From Paragonimus westermani (lineage: Eukaryota > Platyhelminthes > Trematoda > Plagiorchiida > Troglotrematidae): 64,000 nucleotides of DNA. A program made the position numbers and the translations under genes. The notes beneath the pieces are model-generated. The model did not search any database, had not been told where the DNA came from, and saw only the letters and a list, made by a program, of their open reading frames with translations. The stretch spans positions 1 to 64,000 of the forward strand of contig QNGE01000843.1 of NCBI GenBank assembly GCA_008508345.1, written 5' to 3'. Below, piece after piece: positions 1 to 12,800 of this stretch. Numbering within the stretch: the first letter of the stretch is position 1; the number at the start of each line of letters is the position of its first letter.

Positions 1-80
1 CACTGATGATGTCACCTCGCTTGGTGATGAAACGTTTGCAACCTAAATGCCAAGCTCGGCGAACATATCAATACGAAAAC
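1..80. repeat. Right half of a palindromic repeat, cut by the window edge
   Basis: Matches 28575-28654 base for base except for two substitutions (c to t in the loop, c to g near the end). It contains the loop and the complete right arm (34-80). The left arm, if present, lies outside the window. Two copies 28 kb apart show this is a dispersed repeat family. Confidence 0.85.
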
Positions 81-1114
81 GACTAGCGATTTTTTTAAAG
101 AAGGTTAGCCTAAAAGTCTACCAATGCGAAGCTCGAGACCAGGTATGACTGACATTCAGGCTATGATTGTAGATAGTTCTCTCTTCAACCACTCCTCCCC
201 CGTGTTGTGTCAGTGACAATGCTATCCTGAATCTAACGTCGTTTGCTCCAGTATGGTTGCCTTCGTTTGATCCCAGTGTTTACTGATCTTTCACTCGTTC
301 AAATTCTTGTGTTTCTGTTTTCGCACATGGGTTGTCATTGGACCAGTTATGCATGTTTGTTCGTGCCAGTCAACTGCTCGTCTAGCTGACCTGATCGAAA
401 CTTGCGACTGTCAACTTGAGCTCATGGAATCCATTTACATTAGATCCTTCGCTACATATGTGATAACAATGGAACGAAAACAGGTGAGGTTTGTTGAAAT
501 TAGTATGATATGACGTGTAATAATGATGTTATTTGATCTGCCGACTCTGTCCTCTTGATCATTCCGAGAGTGAAGTAAGGCGTTCTTAACAACTTGGTGT
601 CTATTGTAACGAAATCAAATTCAGATGATATAGCACCGTGCAAGTATCACCTATACTAATTTTCTGTTGGTTATTTTATAGGCAACATGGATCAGTAGGA
701 TGTAGAATTACAATTGGTGCTGATGCCTCGGCTTTTCTATTGGTCGTCTAGGCTCTGTTTGTAGCTCGTCATGACAAAATCGGACGCCATGTCAGCATGC
801 CAACCGGATTGGTCACTGTGCTGACATGTCAGTTTGATCGCGTTGTCTACACTGGTTGTCCGTAGCCTTCTGCGAATCACTGGTTAAATTCCTATCGATA
901 CCTTCGTCCAATCTAAACCCTCTACAGAAGTGACTCACGGCGCTATCAGTTTCAGCCAGCTCCTTTCGAGAATAAACCATTGCACCCCAGTTCGATTGTG
1001 TTAAGACCAGTCAGTAGTGCATACGTTTGCACTTGTATATGAACTGTCGGTTGTGTCCAACATGCGACCAATGATGTGGTGATCAACATGATTGTCCCAT
1101 AAAGATGTGGCCAG

Positions 1115-1245
1115 CATTTAAATCTGCTATCTGCTGACGATATCACACAACAGCGAATTTCTAGTGCAATGCTACCTTTCGAAAAGAGCTTGTTAAAAAG
1201 CCAATGGAAATGCGAAAGTTGCAACCATTTCAGTGGTATCCCATT
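1115..1245 (+). repeat. SINE 3' half
   Basis: Contains gaatttctagtgcaatgct, acctttcgaaaagagctt and aatgcgaaagttgcaacc, the end of the SINE. The upstream part up to 950 is too decayed to assign. Confidence 0.5.
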
Positions 1246-3581
1246 TATATGAAGCAAAACCCCTTGCCACTTATCATACCCGGAATTTGATATTTGTGTG
1301 AGCGTTCCACTGAAGCATACCTGTGGTGCATCGAGACTTATTTTAGTCCACAAAAACAGCGGGCCATTTCTGTATCCAATCAAGAAGCGAACTCCAGTAT
1401 GCTACATTAGCCATTTTATAACATTCCTTAAAACATGGGATGCAACGTCTTTGGAATAACAGGGAAAGACTTCGTGACCGAGACCTACTAAAGTAAATGA
1501 TGGTGGCATTAGCATATCGGCTAGTGAATAGCACTCATTGATCACAAAAAAATTACAGCCGGTTCGTAAATCAATTTTAAATCACTGTTTACTATTTTGA
1601 TAAGTAACCTCCACGGGTAAATTATAGAGCTCTGTGAAACCTCATTATTCAACAATCACCAGCCGGCAATATTCTTTCAAGACTACCCGGATGACACCTT
1701 TTTCGGACTTATATTTAGCCGCAAAGACCAATGTCTATCCACAGCCTTGGTTACAGGTTTAAAACGGATGTGTGAGTGAAATGAACTGACGTAGCAACTT
1801 ATGTGATCACTTCCACCCTTTGGTGCACATTTAGGAATTTCCTCTTGATCGGGATGTAAACCACCGACCACAGCTCCCACGGTTCAGTCCGTTTACCACA
1901 CAAACAGGGCCGGTGAGCAATCGTGTTTGCGTAGGGTACCAGAATTGAACTTTATCCAGCTCATACAAGTCAGCCGATAAGTAGTTCTTGTTTTTATTGA
2001 TCTAACCACAGCACTCACGCTTTCCAAAGCCTATGCACTGCAGTCTGGTAGAGCACAACGGATAAACAGTCAGGCACAATGAATCAATTGCACGAATTTC
2101 AAACCCACGAGAAACTGTAAGAGAGATTAATCATCCAGTTGCCGGTATGTCTGGAATGAAAAGCGTGAATTACTCGCAAATAATTTACTACACGCACACA
2201 CAAACGGAAACTACGTTAATTCTGAGAAAAAGCCGTCACAAGTTTGGACGGATGTATCACTAGACTGTTTGAAGTTTTTACTGAATGAGAATGCAGATGT
2301 TACTGAAAACGCGCGTTCGCATTCACATCGAAGCATCTCTGACGTTGAATTGTAACAGACATAGCAATGAGTAAATCAGCAGGTAATCACTAGCAGAATC
2401 CGTACAAACGTCAGTAAAATTGGATCAGAACATTCGAAGACATTCTTGCTTACGCTGTTGGGCAAAAAATGGACACTGTCGGCGCTTGACTGCGCAGTCC
2501 GATAAAGTAGCCGAATGGCGCCTTGGTCTCGGCGTTCAAATGGTGAGGCAGGCTGCCCGTTTGCGCGTGGCACACATGACACGCACATCAGTCTGATTGC
2601 TTGGATGGTGGCAAAATGGCATTAATTTTGTCTTTCTTTATAGGACAATAAAATCCTGCCTAAAAATATTGGCAAGACAACTAAAATCGCCTGACAGAGT
2701 CGGACATAAATTACAAAAGGAAACGGTTCTCAACTCGCCACAATTTTACGCGAATCTGAGACCGAGCCACCTTAAGATGTCAGCTGAGCAGTAAACACGG
2801 CTAGCGGATGCAGAAGCTCGACCGTCTTGCCTGCCTTTCAACCTTGGGGTAGCCTGTCATGACAGCGGTATCATCACAGGATGCCAAGACAAGGTCAGAA
2901 CACTTCGTGCCCTCAGTGTACTTTTGAGCCTGTGCAGTGGTAACAGGAGCCAGACGCGATCGACTTAAACAATGCGTTGAAGTGCAGCTTGTAGAAAGCT
3001 GTGTAACGTGTGTTAAATGCTGTGATGGCGACTACATCCATGGATAGCAGGTTTCCAGAAGTATGGTAGATACGAACGTCCCTATGAAAATGGCCTGCTT
3101 AAAATAACCCATGCAAATGGCTGGCCGCAATCTTTCCGTATTTCGCATTTCCTCGCGCGATGGCGTGCATGTAGGGTGTGTGGATTGAATCAATACGGCC
3201 TCTTAGCTTTGTCCGTAAGGGTGCCGGAAATTTATTAGGCTTGCTTACAGTCTGACATGAACCGAGGATACTTGATTTTGATGTCATTTTAAGGCATCCG
3301 TCCTCTGTACCGAATGCGGATTACGTAGACATCGCCCAATACGGCCATGGGTGATAAGCCTTTATCCTTGTGTATGGTGGGCTGACTGTGCCAGTCTGAC
3401 ATGTTGATGATCATTCCGGTGATCGACCATTTACTACGTGGCTGCTCCTAGTGCATTCAGAGGACAACTTTAACGGAAAAAGAGTGATAAGAGCAGTTTT
3501 TCTGGGTTCCTTAAAGAAAGAGAGCCGTTTAAAAGATAGTTTTGTTGTTCTGTAGTATCAAGGGATTGAAAACAACTTTAC

Positions 3582-3879
3582 CTTTGTAGATCCGAATCCC
3601 TCAGCAAACAAAGTGATTTCAGCAATCATGGATGAGTCTGGCACGACCATAGCGATCGGGCGGAACATGGACTTTAAATTGTCCGGCAATTCAGTGCGTC
3701 CCGCGTAGCCTGGGTTCATAGTGATAAATATGCCGCAAGACCAAACCAATTGAAGCATGCGTCCATCGAACATGAATCGTGTCTTTTCCATCGGATTGGA
3801 AGCTTGCGAAGCGATCGACAAGGCGGACAGAATGGAGAGGATTTGCTGTGCCACGACTGACAACACTTCGATATTTATG
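3582..3879 (-). CDS. DNAH2: DNAH2-like exon 15: AAA1 after Walker B
   Basis: Residues 1235-1334. The first base completes the Arg of DEFNR, then [57 protein letters not shown] and [15 protein letters not shown]. The [26 protein letters not shown] run carries the AAA1 sensor region and is nearly universal in dyneins. The stretch between SALS and MFDGRMLQ appears a few residues longer than the vertebrate protein as remembered. The acceptor is cgtataccag|C and the donor is AAG|gtaaag. The next exon (AAA1/AAA2 link) is not in the remaining 3.58 kb and must lie left of the window. Confidence 0.97.
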
Positions 3880-6800
3880 CTGGTATACGGGAAAACAAGA
3901 TGTGTACATTTCGTTATGTTGACTACGGTGTTGCTCAGCAGGCCATATAAACAGAAGTCTGATGAAATCTTATTTTAATTCACAACTGATGTGAATGCCA
4001 TATAGTACCTCAAACACACGGCCAAGTGGTTTGGTTTGTCATTCAACACTGTGGTTTTCAATGCCGCTGTGTTCAAATTGCGTTGGAACATACCATGTTT
4101 TGGAACTCACGATCGGGCAGAATTGATCAACAGTAATGAAAATTCATGAGGTATTGAGATATTCTGGTATCTAGTGCCTGGGTTTTGTGGGCAGGTTTCT
4201 GGAGGCAGCATAGTGTTCTCATCACAGTATATCAGTTTCACTTCTCTCGGACATGTATCAAGTCATTCACCAGAACAAACTTTAGAAATTATGTGTGTTA
4301 AAGAAGTGCTTGCACAGTTCAACGAGAAAAAACGTACCGTAGAGTTGTCCACACTGTAATTAACGTTTATATTAAAAGGACTACAGCTTCCATACACGTG
4401 TAGAGACGTCGGTAAAATGCAACAGGGGAGCCTTAGTCGATAACACGTGGTAAAACAGTAAGGTCGCAACAAAAAACACGCTATCTTTGTCACTGACAAA
4501 GAAACTTTCCACTCATTAAAAGCTCCAATGTGAATGAGCAAACTGGCATTATGTTCAGGGCAGCAAACAGTCTGAAAAACGTTTGACTTGCTTACGGGAG
4601 AACTAAACTATCTTCAACTGTCCAGATTAGGTCTGAAGGCAGTCGAGAAACCATACAAAAAAACTGAGGACAATAGATAGTAATGCGTATTGGCGAAGCT
4701 CCCCTTTTCATACAGATGTGAATCAATACATTATTCTGATGGCTGATGGTCACGGACCCAGAATTCGGAGGCAGGGATCAACGCTAAACCCTGTTTAAAC
4801 ATGTCGGTAGAATGGGACCTACTACAGCAACCTGTCGTTAGCTGTAGGTAAAGTTTCCATTAGGATACAACTGAAAGCGCTGTTAGACTGCTACATGCTT
4901 ATCAGAATTAGTATACGAACGACACAATTTTCTTTCTCGTGAGTCGCATTGTTCGCACATTAACGATATGATTATGAGGAGGGGTGCCACATCAATTTTT
5001 TAATGTTTGTTCATGAAAAAAGCTGACACCCACGTCAGATTAAGAGAGGAAATCCTGGAGACTCTGGAAAATTGGGCTATCACCTTCGACAACTGGATAA
5101 GAGGTCAAAGTTTCAGACTGTGAAGGATGTTTTAGGCCTACTTTCTACGACTATTTCATTGATCACGTATCAGAAGTGTGTCTCGACCGTGTGGGTAGCC
5201 GATCAGCCCCATGTGTTTGTGTTCATGAACAAATGGTGACACGGATTGGTCATATACCGTGCACAGAGCCGACCAACATTAACTCCAAATTTAGTGATTT
5301 AGTATTGCGTGTTTCCACGTGTTAGTTATACAGATCGCCATCACTATTTGTGCAATCGCAGGTAGAACATACTGACCGATTGAATTCATCAAAACATCCC
5401 CAGGCTCCGGTCTGAGCTAGACCAGCAAACATACGACCCATGGATTTGTAGTCCAATCCTTCAGAACAGTTGACAACGATTACATAATCTCCCAGCGCCT
5501 TGCCCAAATCTTTCACTGTTTCCGTTTTGCCCGTCCCTGCTGGGCCCTTTGGAGAGCCACCACGATGCAGGTGAAGCGCAGTTGTCAGGGTAATGTAGCA
5601 CCGGTCGGTGAGAGGCGTGATTACTAGTCGTCCAGAATTGCCCAGGTATTCGTAGCCGTATTGAAAACAGGTATTGGTTTGGCGTACGAAGCAATCATCT
5701 GGCTCCTGAAAGTTAAGAGAGAGAGAAACGACATGAAGCAAGTAAAGTATCATAATGCTTTGTAGCTACGAATGGCTTACTTTCGTTCAATTAGAAAGAC
5801 AGCATTTACTCTCGAGAATTAGTTAATGCTTTGATTCAGAAGATCACTGAAATAGAACTGCACAAAACTAGTTGACTTTTTGCGAACTTGCGCAGATTAT
5901 TATCTCAGTAAGTTCATCAACACTCCAAAGCTTGTAACGAACACTAGTGAGTAGTGGTGGTGTAGGAATTTTACACCATTCAAAATTTATCGCAGCTGTC
6001 TCGTCTCTGTAGGCTATCTAGTCAGCCACTTTTGAAAAGAAGCACTATGCTCGAGTTTTGTTATTGTTAGAGCTCGCCAGTGGTGCATTTCTTTGATACG
6101 GACGAGACTAAAAGTCTGACCATGCTTTTATGAGGCAACTGTGTGAATCGCTGCACTAGTGACCACGTTAGGCACGAAGTATAATGTACAAACGCTGGAC
6201 CACATCAGTTTGTGACTAATGCCGAACTTGTTCATTTTGTTAATTTGTAAACTTGGGTCAAAGCCTGAAAGTCTTTATATATTAGATGACCTCAGTAAAG
6301 AGTTACTGGTTTCTTGATGTAGATCCACTGAAATAAAGGAAATTTTTGGGGGGTGATTGGTTCGTTAACTGGTTCGTTTTCCGAACTTTACATAGAAGAG
6401 GCGGTTGGTGTATTGACGATGTATCCGGATAGAGAGCTTCATCGGAAGCCTGGTGCATAGGCCAGAATGTAAGTACAACCTATTCTGTAAAGCTAGCTTG
6501 AAAGCAGTTGAGCATAAAATGTCTGGAGCTGTAATCAGGAGTAAGAAACCCCAGATGTGCTCACGTGAACCGTTGTTTGAATGAAGACCATATTGTCTGT
6601 CAAGTTTGTTTAGTCATATCAATCGCAATACCTTATCAGATCGTGTCCAAAACCCATATTGACATTGGTCAACAAAAATTCAATGTACGTTCTGTTTTTG
6701 GCTAACTGTCGCAAAACACGTCTGAATCAGCACAAATGGGAATAGTTATGCAGCTACAGTTGGCAACATCCATTTCCGGATTAGCCCGTCACAGTGACCA

Positions 6801-9800
6801 AGGCCAATGGACGCCTTCTCATAACTGTCATCACAAGTAGTGCAGTTATACTTACACATGCGTATTCAGTTTAAATCGGAAGGATTAATGCCGGGAGTCG
6901 TATGAGTGGAGTCTGTGATCCAGGTGGCCAATGTTGGTTGATCACTTGATAGTTACGAAAGTAAGGTTGTTATCTTTCGGACACAAAAATATAGGATGAC
7001 TTCGATGGTAAAATGTATCCGCATTCATTGCAGCGATACATGGTAATGCCACCATAGCCTATGAAACATATAGGTCTTTTGCATATCGGGTGCTCGAATT
7101 CACGGCTGCACAGCTACCGCACATTAAACTTTCGAACGCTTGTCCAAATCGTGTTCTTCCAGACGGTCTGTTTCAAGGCTATCAAAATCGATGTCACAAT
7201 TATGCGTATAAACGCACTCATGGATGTGTATTTAAGTATGGTTCACTGTGGCCTTATGAAGACATTGCTGGTGCTCCTCATTGTTTATGTATACGTAGAT
7301 TTTTGTTCGACCTGTACAAACGAATGGATACAACAGAAATATTTTCCTGGGGCTGGTGAGCCAGGATGCATGGGCACAAATAAATTCCACACAATCCCTA
7401 TATCATTTTAGCAGGGACAGCAAAATGATTCTCTTCAAACTGTATTCCACCTTGTCCCAATAAAATCGTAGTTGACTCAGCCACTCGAAAGCATTGATAT
7501 CGTTACATCCAGATTTGTAAAGTTTTTCGATGATGTCTCTCTGATGAACTTCAATCACTACTAGACCATTGATTTTCAGACGTTGAATTTTGGTAAGATT
7601 TGACCTGATCATCTCGGAGAATTTCTCCAACAGAACGCGTTGTTTACGTCGTAGCGATTTCAATGGCTTTTTGTCCTGTCTTTGGTTTACCTGAATTTGG
7701 GTAGAAATGCCAATATTGAACAATTGAGTGATCAGGAAAACGAGGATTGTACGAATGACAATCAGAAACAATGAGCACGTCAAATAGACTTTATTCTAGT
7801 GTCACTGATCTACTACAAAAAATACCGAATTTCGGAAGTCAGGAATGACGTAACTATTCAGAGGTACGGGAGTGAAGGATTTGTTTCAACATTTTTACTG
7901 ACAGGACGTGCGTGTAAAATGTTGAAACACTAGTTCCCGTTAATATGTTTGAAAAAAGTTGTCAGTCGTACCAAAGATCAGTCTTTCACTGAAGGTGAAT
8001 CATTTGATTAACATACAGATGATATTCAAATGCGTACACAATCGAGTCGATTCGCTAGTGGCAACTGAGTCAGATACTTCAGCTTGGTTCAAGTCTATCT
8101 TGGTTGATCTCACCGACACTTACCAACGAACGTTTATAAACCATCAATACCTGTCAAGCAAAGAACACATTCGTCGACCCAGGAACCTGCACAAAAATCT
8201 CAGAACTAGTTATGTTGTCACTAATCACTTGCCGAAGCTTGGTCAGTTTGGTTTAATGCGTGAAATGCAAACTGGTCATACACAACCTAAGGGAGACTTT
8301 TGAATCCATGCAGTCGATCGGGAACATTAGATACCGGGCAATGACTTCTTCCGATGCTGAGCCGTTATTCATAAGTGAGCCGCTAAATGAGGTTAGTAAC
8401 AGTGTTTGCAATCGAGCTACTGAGCACGGCTCTACAACTACCACTCTTTTCGATAAGCTTTGAAAGCCACTAAAATGTGTACAATCGATATTTGGTTCAT
8501 GTTCAACTTCACTGTTCATAGACAAGTACACAATTACAATAGATAGTCAGTTAGGTTAAGTGTTGGGAAATTTCTTTATGGATCACTCAGAACATACAGC
8601 GTCGTCACGTTTTGCTACAACGTTTTTGTCACATTTTACAAGCATTGGCATATAACACCTATTCATCAGCTGTTAAACCGTCTACTCATTAAGCAAACTT
8701 TCACCCGGGAACTTGAACAGAGACTTTTCAACGCACCCAATATTGCGTACAGATGGTATAGTGTATGTGGAAGTAGACACTCCGGCAAAACTACAAGGCA
8801 CTTCGGTACAAGTAGTAACGAACAAACACCGAAGTGGCTCCCGAATACGCAGGTCGGTTGTACAGCAAGTGCCATAAAAAAACAACTTTTACAGACTGGA
8901 CATTCAGTAGGTCACAAATGTATCGCGGAGACTAGGGTTACAGGCTCGGCTAAGCATACGCTTTGGTCACCTGCCTGTCCGTCTTAGACATGACCGGACT
9001 GATTTTACCTTACTACCTGCCTCATTATATACTGTGTCATTGCGCACGACATCTTACGTAACGTTGCCAGTCTTTTTCTAGTCCTGCCTAACTGATTATG
9101 ATGAATTCGATTGAATACAATAACAAGTTATTTTGTTTGAATATCATTAAAGGAACTGGATGAATGCATTATTAAATGTACACACATAGGACCAAAATTG
9201 CTTTCCTGACCGAATTCACATCCCAAACAGAAAACAAGAATATAGAATACGAATGATCACTTACCTCAATTGTTAACCTAACTTGCGCAATCACACTCAA
9301 AATGACTCATTGCAAACAAGGTTTGGTTAGTGGATAGTGGCTGGTTTGCGTGAACTGCATCTTAGGGGTCTAAAGACTCATCTTCCATACAGTGTCTCCC
9401 ATCCCGATGATACAAAGTGAACCCAGTTAGTTTGTCCAGATGATTCGATTCCACATGACGCCAGATCAGATATGTGTGAAGGCAAAAGGCTTCTATTTAT
9501 CGTTGTTCTCGGAGGGGATCGATCATTTTTTTGCCGGTGGGTATCTTAAGTCGTTCAATTCAGCGGGAGAGTTTGAACTCATTGCCCTTCTCGAAACATG
9601 TCAGACGTGAACAAACAGTTTTGTTACCAATACGGTACATTATTTTAGTCCAAATTCGAAAGTTTCCTGCAAACAAAGTGCCAACGGTCTACCAAACTGT
9701 CCATAGCCTCTATTGACCGTTTTTTTTAATCATCCTGGTTACTGTTTTAATGTTTATTGTGTTACAACTAGCCTCATAATCAAACACGGAGAACATGTCT

Positions 9801-12800
9801 CTTTCTCTACTTCGTCGTACTCATGACTTCAATGAGTATTTTCAAACGGATTAAACAATCCAAGTATCCGATCGTACTGAAGGAACCTTGGAGGTATCTG
9901 ATGTTTTATACTAAGCTTGTCAAGACCAGGACAAGAATTCATTTTCTGACTTCATGCATCGACAAAGGACAGTATTCGAAACACTACTGGTGAATCTTAA
10001 GACGTAATCGCATCAATTCAGCAGCCGTTCCACTTAGTCATCATGTTAAGAGTGACAGGGATACCACTGTAGAAAATGTTTGAAAGATGGAGTGGAAAGT
10101 GGCGCAATGTAAAGACGTATTGGATGATTTGTCGGAAGACGATCTCGTAGATTTCGAGGTATGTGCTAATAGTATTGTTAATAGGCGAATGGACATCACA
10201 ATGACAGACCTGTCCAATCAATTGAGTCCAGTGAAACTGTGTGCCAAATTTCCGGAAAATTCCGAGCGATATATTCATAACTTAACCTCCTTGAATCTAA
10301 ACAGAATTTTGCTTGAGGTACTGTCATTAAGACTTAATTTTGCTGTCCACATCGCAAGAAAAGTCACTTGAATTTAAAAGTTCATTTTGAAAGTTTGTAT
10401 CCTCAGTTACCTGCGCTAACTCCGTCATCATCTTTAAACGAAGAAAGACTGAGACGAATGTCGGTGAACTCGTGCTACCAATATCTCAACTACACATCGC
10501 AAGTACAACTCCTGACCAAGCAGCATTTGGATGTACTGAAGTGGTTGCAAACAAAAGGGCGTACGATGCTTTCCAGACCGTGTAAAAGAACAGGAGTTGT
10601 TTTAATGAACAGGATTGAATACGCTGCCAAAATGAATGATATACTAGCTGATAGTTCAAAATTCATGAAGATTAATATGGAGAAAGACAAAACAGAAGCT
10701 ACCGAAAAAGCGACATCTAAATCATTGTCTGGAGTGGGATAATTGATCTGGCTGCTTTCGAGCGCATCCGTCCCACTGGAATGATAATCCCTAGGTTGTA
10801 CGGTCTGCTTAAAGTGCACAAAGCAGATTTGCTTGTGAGACTCAGTTCAGATATGTGTGACTCACCTAATCACGCTCTGGTCAAATGGCTTGCCGATCTG
10901 CTCGAACACATCAGGTTGGAGCTGGCAAAACACAGTCTCCGTGACAATTTTCGTTTCATTGATGTAATCCAAAACCTTAACCCAACCACTCAAAGAGTGC
11001 TCTCGTTCGATGTTGCTTCATTATTTACGAACATGTCTCTACAAGAGACAGTTGACCATTTATGCGATTGTAACGAACGTAACAACGAAAATGTGGGCAT
11101 CCCTAATGATGAACCGGGAGAACAACTGGTGCCGTGTAATAGTAACGTTCAGTTTTCGTTCAACAATGTGACCTACCGACGAAGAGATAGAGTGGCAATG
11201 AGCTTGCCTCTAGGTCCTCTGTTAGCTGACGTTTTCGTAAGCGAACTGGAGACTAGCTAACTGAATGCGGTCATTGAACAGCTGATGATATTTTTACGTT
11301 GTCAATAAGAATTTCAACGTGAACAGAGTTGTCACAGCTTTTAGCTCAGCCCATAACAGTATTAATTTCACCAAGGAGTCAGACAACAATGGCCAAATAA
11401 ATTTTCTGGATGTTGACATAGTGAGAAGAGAAGATGGTTCAGTCCGACGAAATGTGCACAGAAGAAAGACTTGGAGGAGCCAGTACATTCACTTCGACAG
11501 TTTTGTCCCGCTAAATCAGAAGCGAAACCTCATACGATGCCTGACGGGTAGAGCTTTAAAGATCTGCACCCCTGACACGTTACAATCTGAGCTAGACTTC
11601 CTACAAGAAGTGTTCATATAGAATGACTACCCAATGCGTCTCATTCAGAAGGCGATGCAGGCGGTAGAGTTAAAGCTTAAACCACGTTCTGTGAATAAGA
11701 AACTTGCATTTATTAGTCTTCCTTTCAAGGGTGATCCCGTGGCCGAAATCATCTCAAGTTAGCTCACAAAGTCAGTTGAAACAACTTACTTTGCCTCTCA
11801 ATGGTGCATAAGTTGCCGTCCCAAATTCGTTATCATGTCACAACTCAGTGACAAAACTTCTGTGTTTTACAGCCATTTGTTGTGTGCACTCATTTGTTTG
11901 CTCGTGTCGAGCATCATACATTGGTCGTACCACAAGACGATTTTTTGATAGAGTGCGTGGACATCATTCTAAGTGGTATGATTGAAACGGTTTCAAGCCT
12001 GATTGTTGGTCATTCCAGCGTCAGTAAGAAAGATGCTTTTCAGATTGTCTACCGAGTGCCAATGAATTGATCGAAAACGGTGAGATTCCGAAGTTTGATT
12101 GTTGCCGAAACCATTTGCATCCGATTGCGCAACCCTGACCTCTGCGCTCAGAAGGAGGTCGTGCGGACACTTAACCTCCCCTGGCCCACAACCAAACAAG
12201 CCCACGATTTGGAACGGTGATTGCCTAACTGACATCGAACACGCCGTCCATAATCACCATTGACCGTTTATCTGACTCATCCTAGTTAGTGTTGTCATAG
12301 TTAATGTGTTGTAATTAGCCTCATAATCAAAAACAGAAAGCAAATCTTGTTCGATATTTAAACATTCTGTGACTTTGATGAGCACGGGTGCAACCGAGGC
12401 TGAGATGAGTCATTAGTGTGCTTACGTGGTGTTCAGTCTGACAGCATAGAGATCAAACTCCGTGATTGTGCATTCTGTGTTTTCTGTTCGATCTAAAATT
12501 TTAACACGTTTTTAACCTTACGTGTGAGTAACTCGACATAAAAACGAAACAAAAAGGCCTGACAAAACGACGGAAGGATAAGTGACAATCACCTTGTGTC
12601 GACCGCATATCACTCCAAGGATACAGGAACACAAAGGCACCGTTGTAGACGGTGCACTTATAACTCCCGTTTCTAGATGACGGCTGGTCAACAGTAGCAA
12701 AATACGTCTAACAGGTGCTGTATCCTGATCCTATTGTAGCGAAAAGGCGTCCAAAATAGCACAATCTTTATTGTCCAACACGCTGGTTACCGTGCTACTC

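Larger units (their letters stand above)
1..3581 (-). other. Dynein intron 15 (3' part outside window)
   Basis: Begins with the gtaaag donor at 3581. Apart from the palindrome half at 1-80 and a SINE tail near 1.1-1.25 kb, nothing was recognised. No AAA1-AAA2 linking exon was found here. Open frames of 60-143 codons on both strands show no family similarity. Confidence 0.6.
9697..12390 (+). mobile_element. PLE-1: decayed Penelope-like retroelement with flanking direct repeats
   Basis: Penelope-like elements code a reverse transcriptase joined to a GIY-YIG endonuclease. Pieces in order: N-terminal segment 10087-10368; linker segment 10368-10742 ([16 protein letters not shown]); RT 10781-11260 with [22 protein letters not shown] and a degraded [11 protein letters not shown]; the catalytic box read as TADD at 11278-11289; thumb 11319-11621 ([28 protein letters not shown]); GIY-YIG core [14 protein letters not shown] at 11899-11940; end [15 protein letters not shown] near 12140-12185. 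Frame changes and stops separate the pieces, so the copy is dead. Direct repeats of about 147 bp flank it (9697-9845 and 12244-12390), resembling the pseudo-LTRs known from Penelope elements. Confidence 0.9.

Noticed and set aside
5461..5694. 77-codon minus-strand open frame over the AAA1 exon
   Set aside because: It is a shadow of the real dynein frame, which contains the P-loop.
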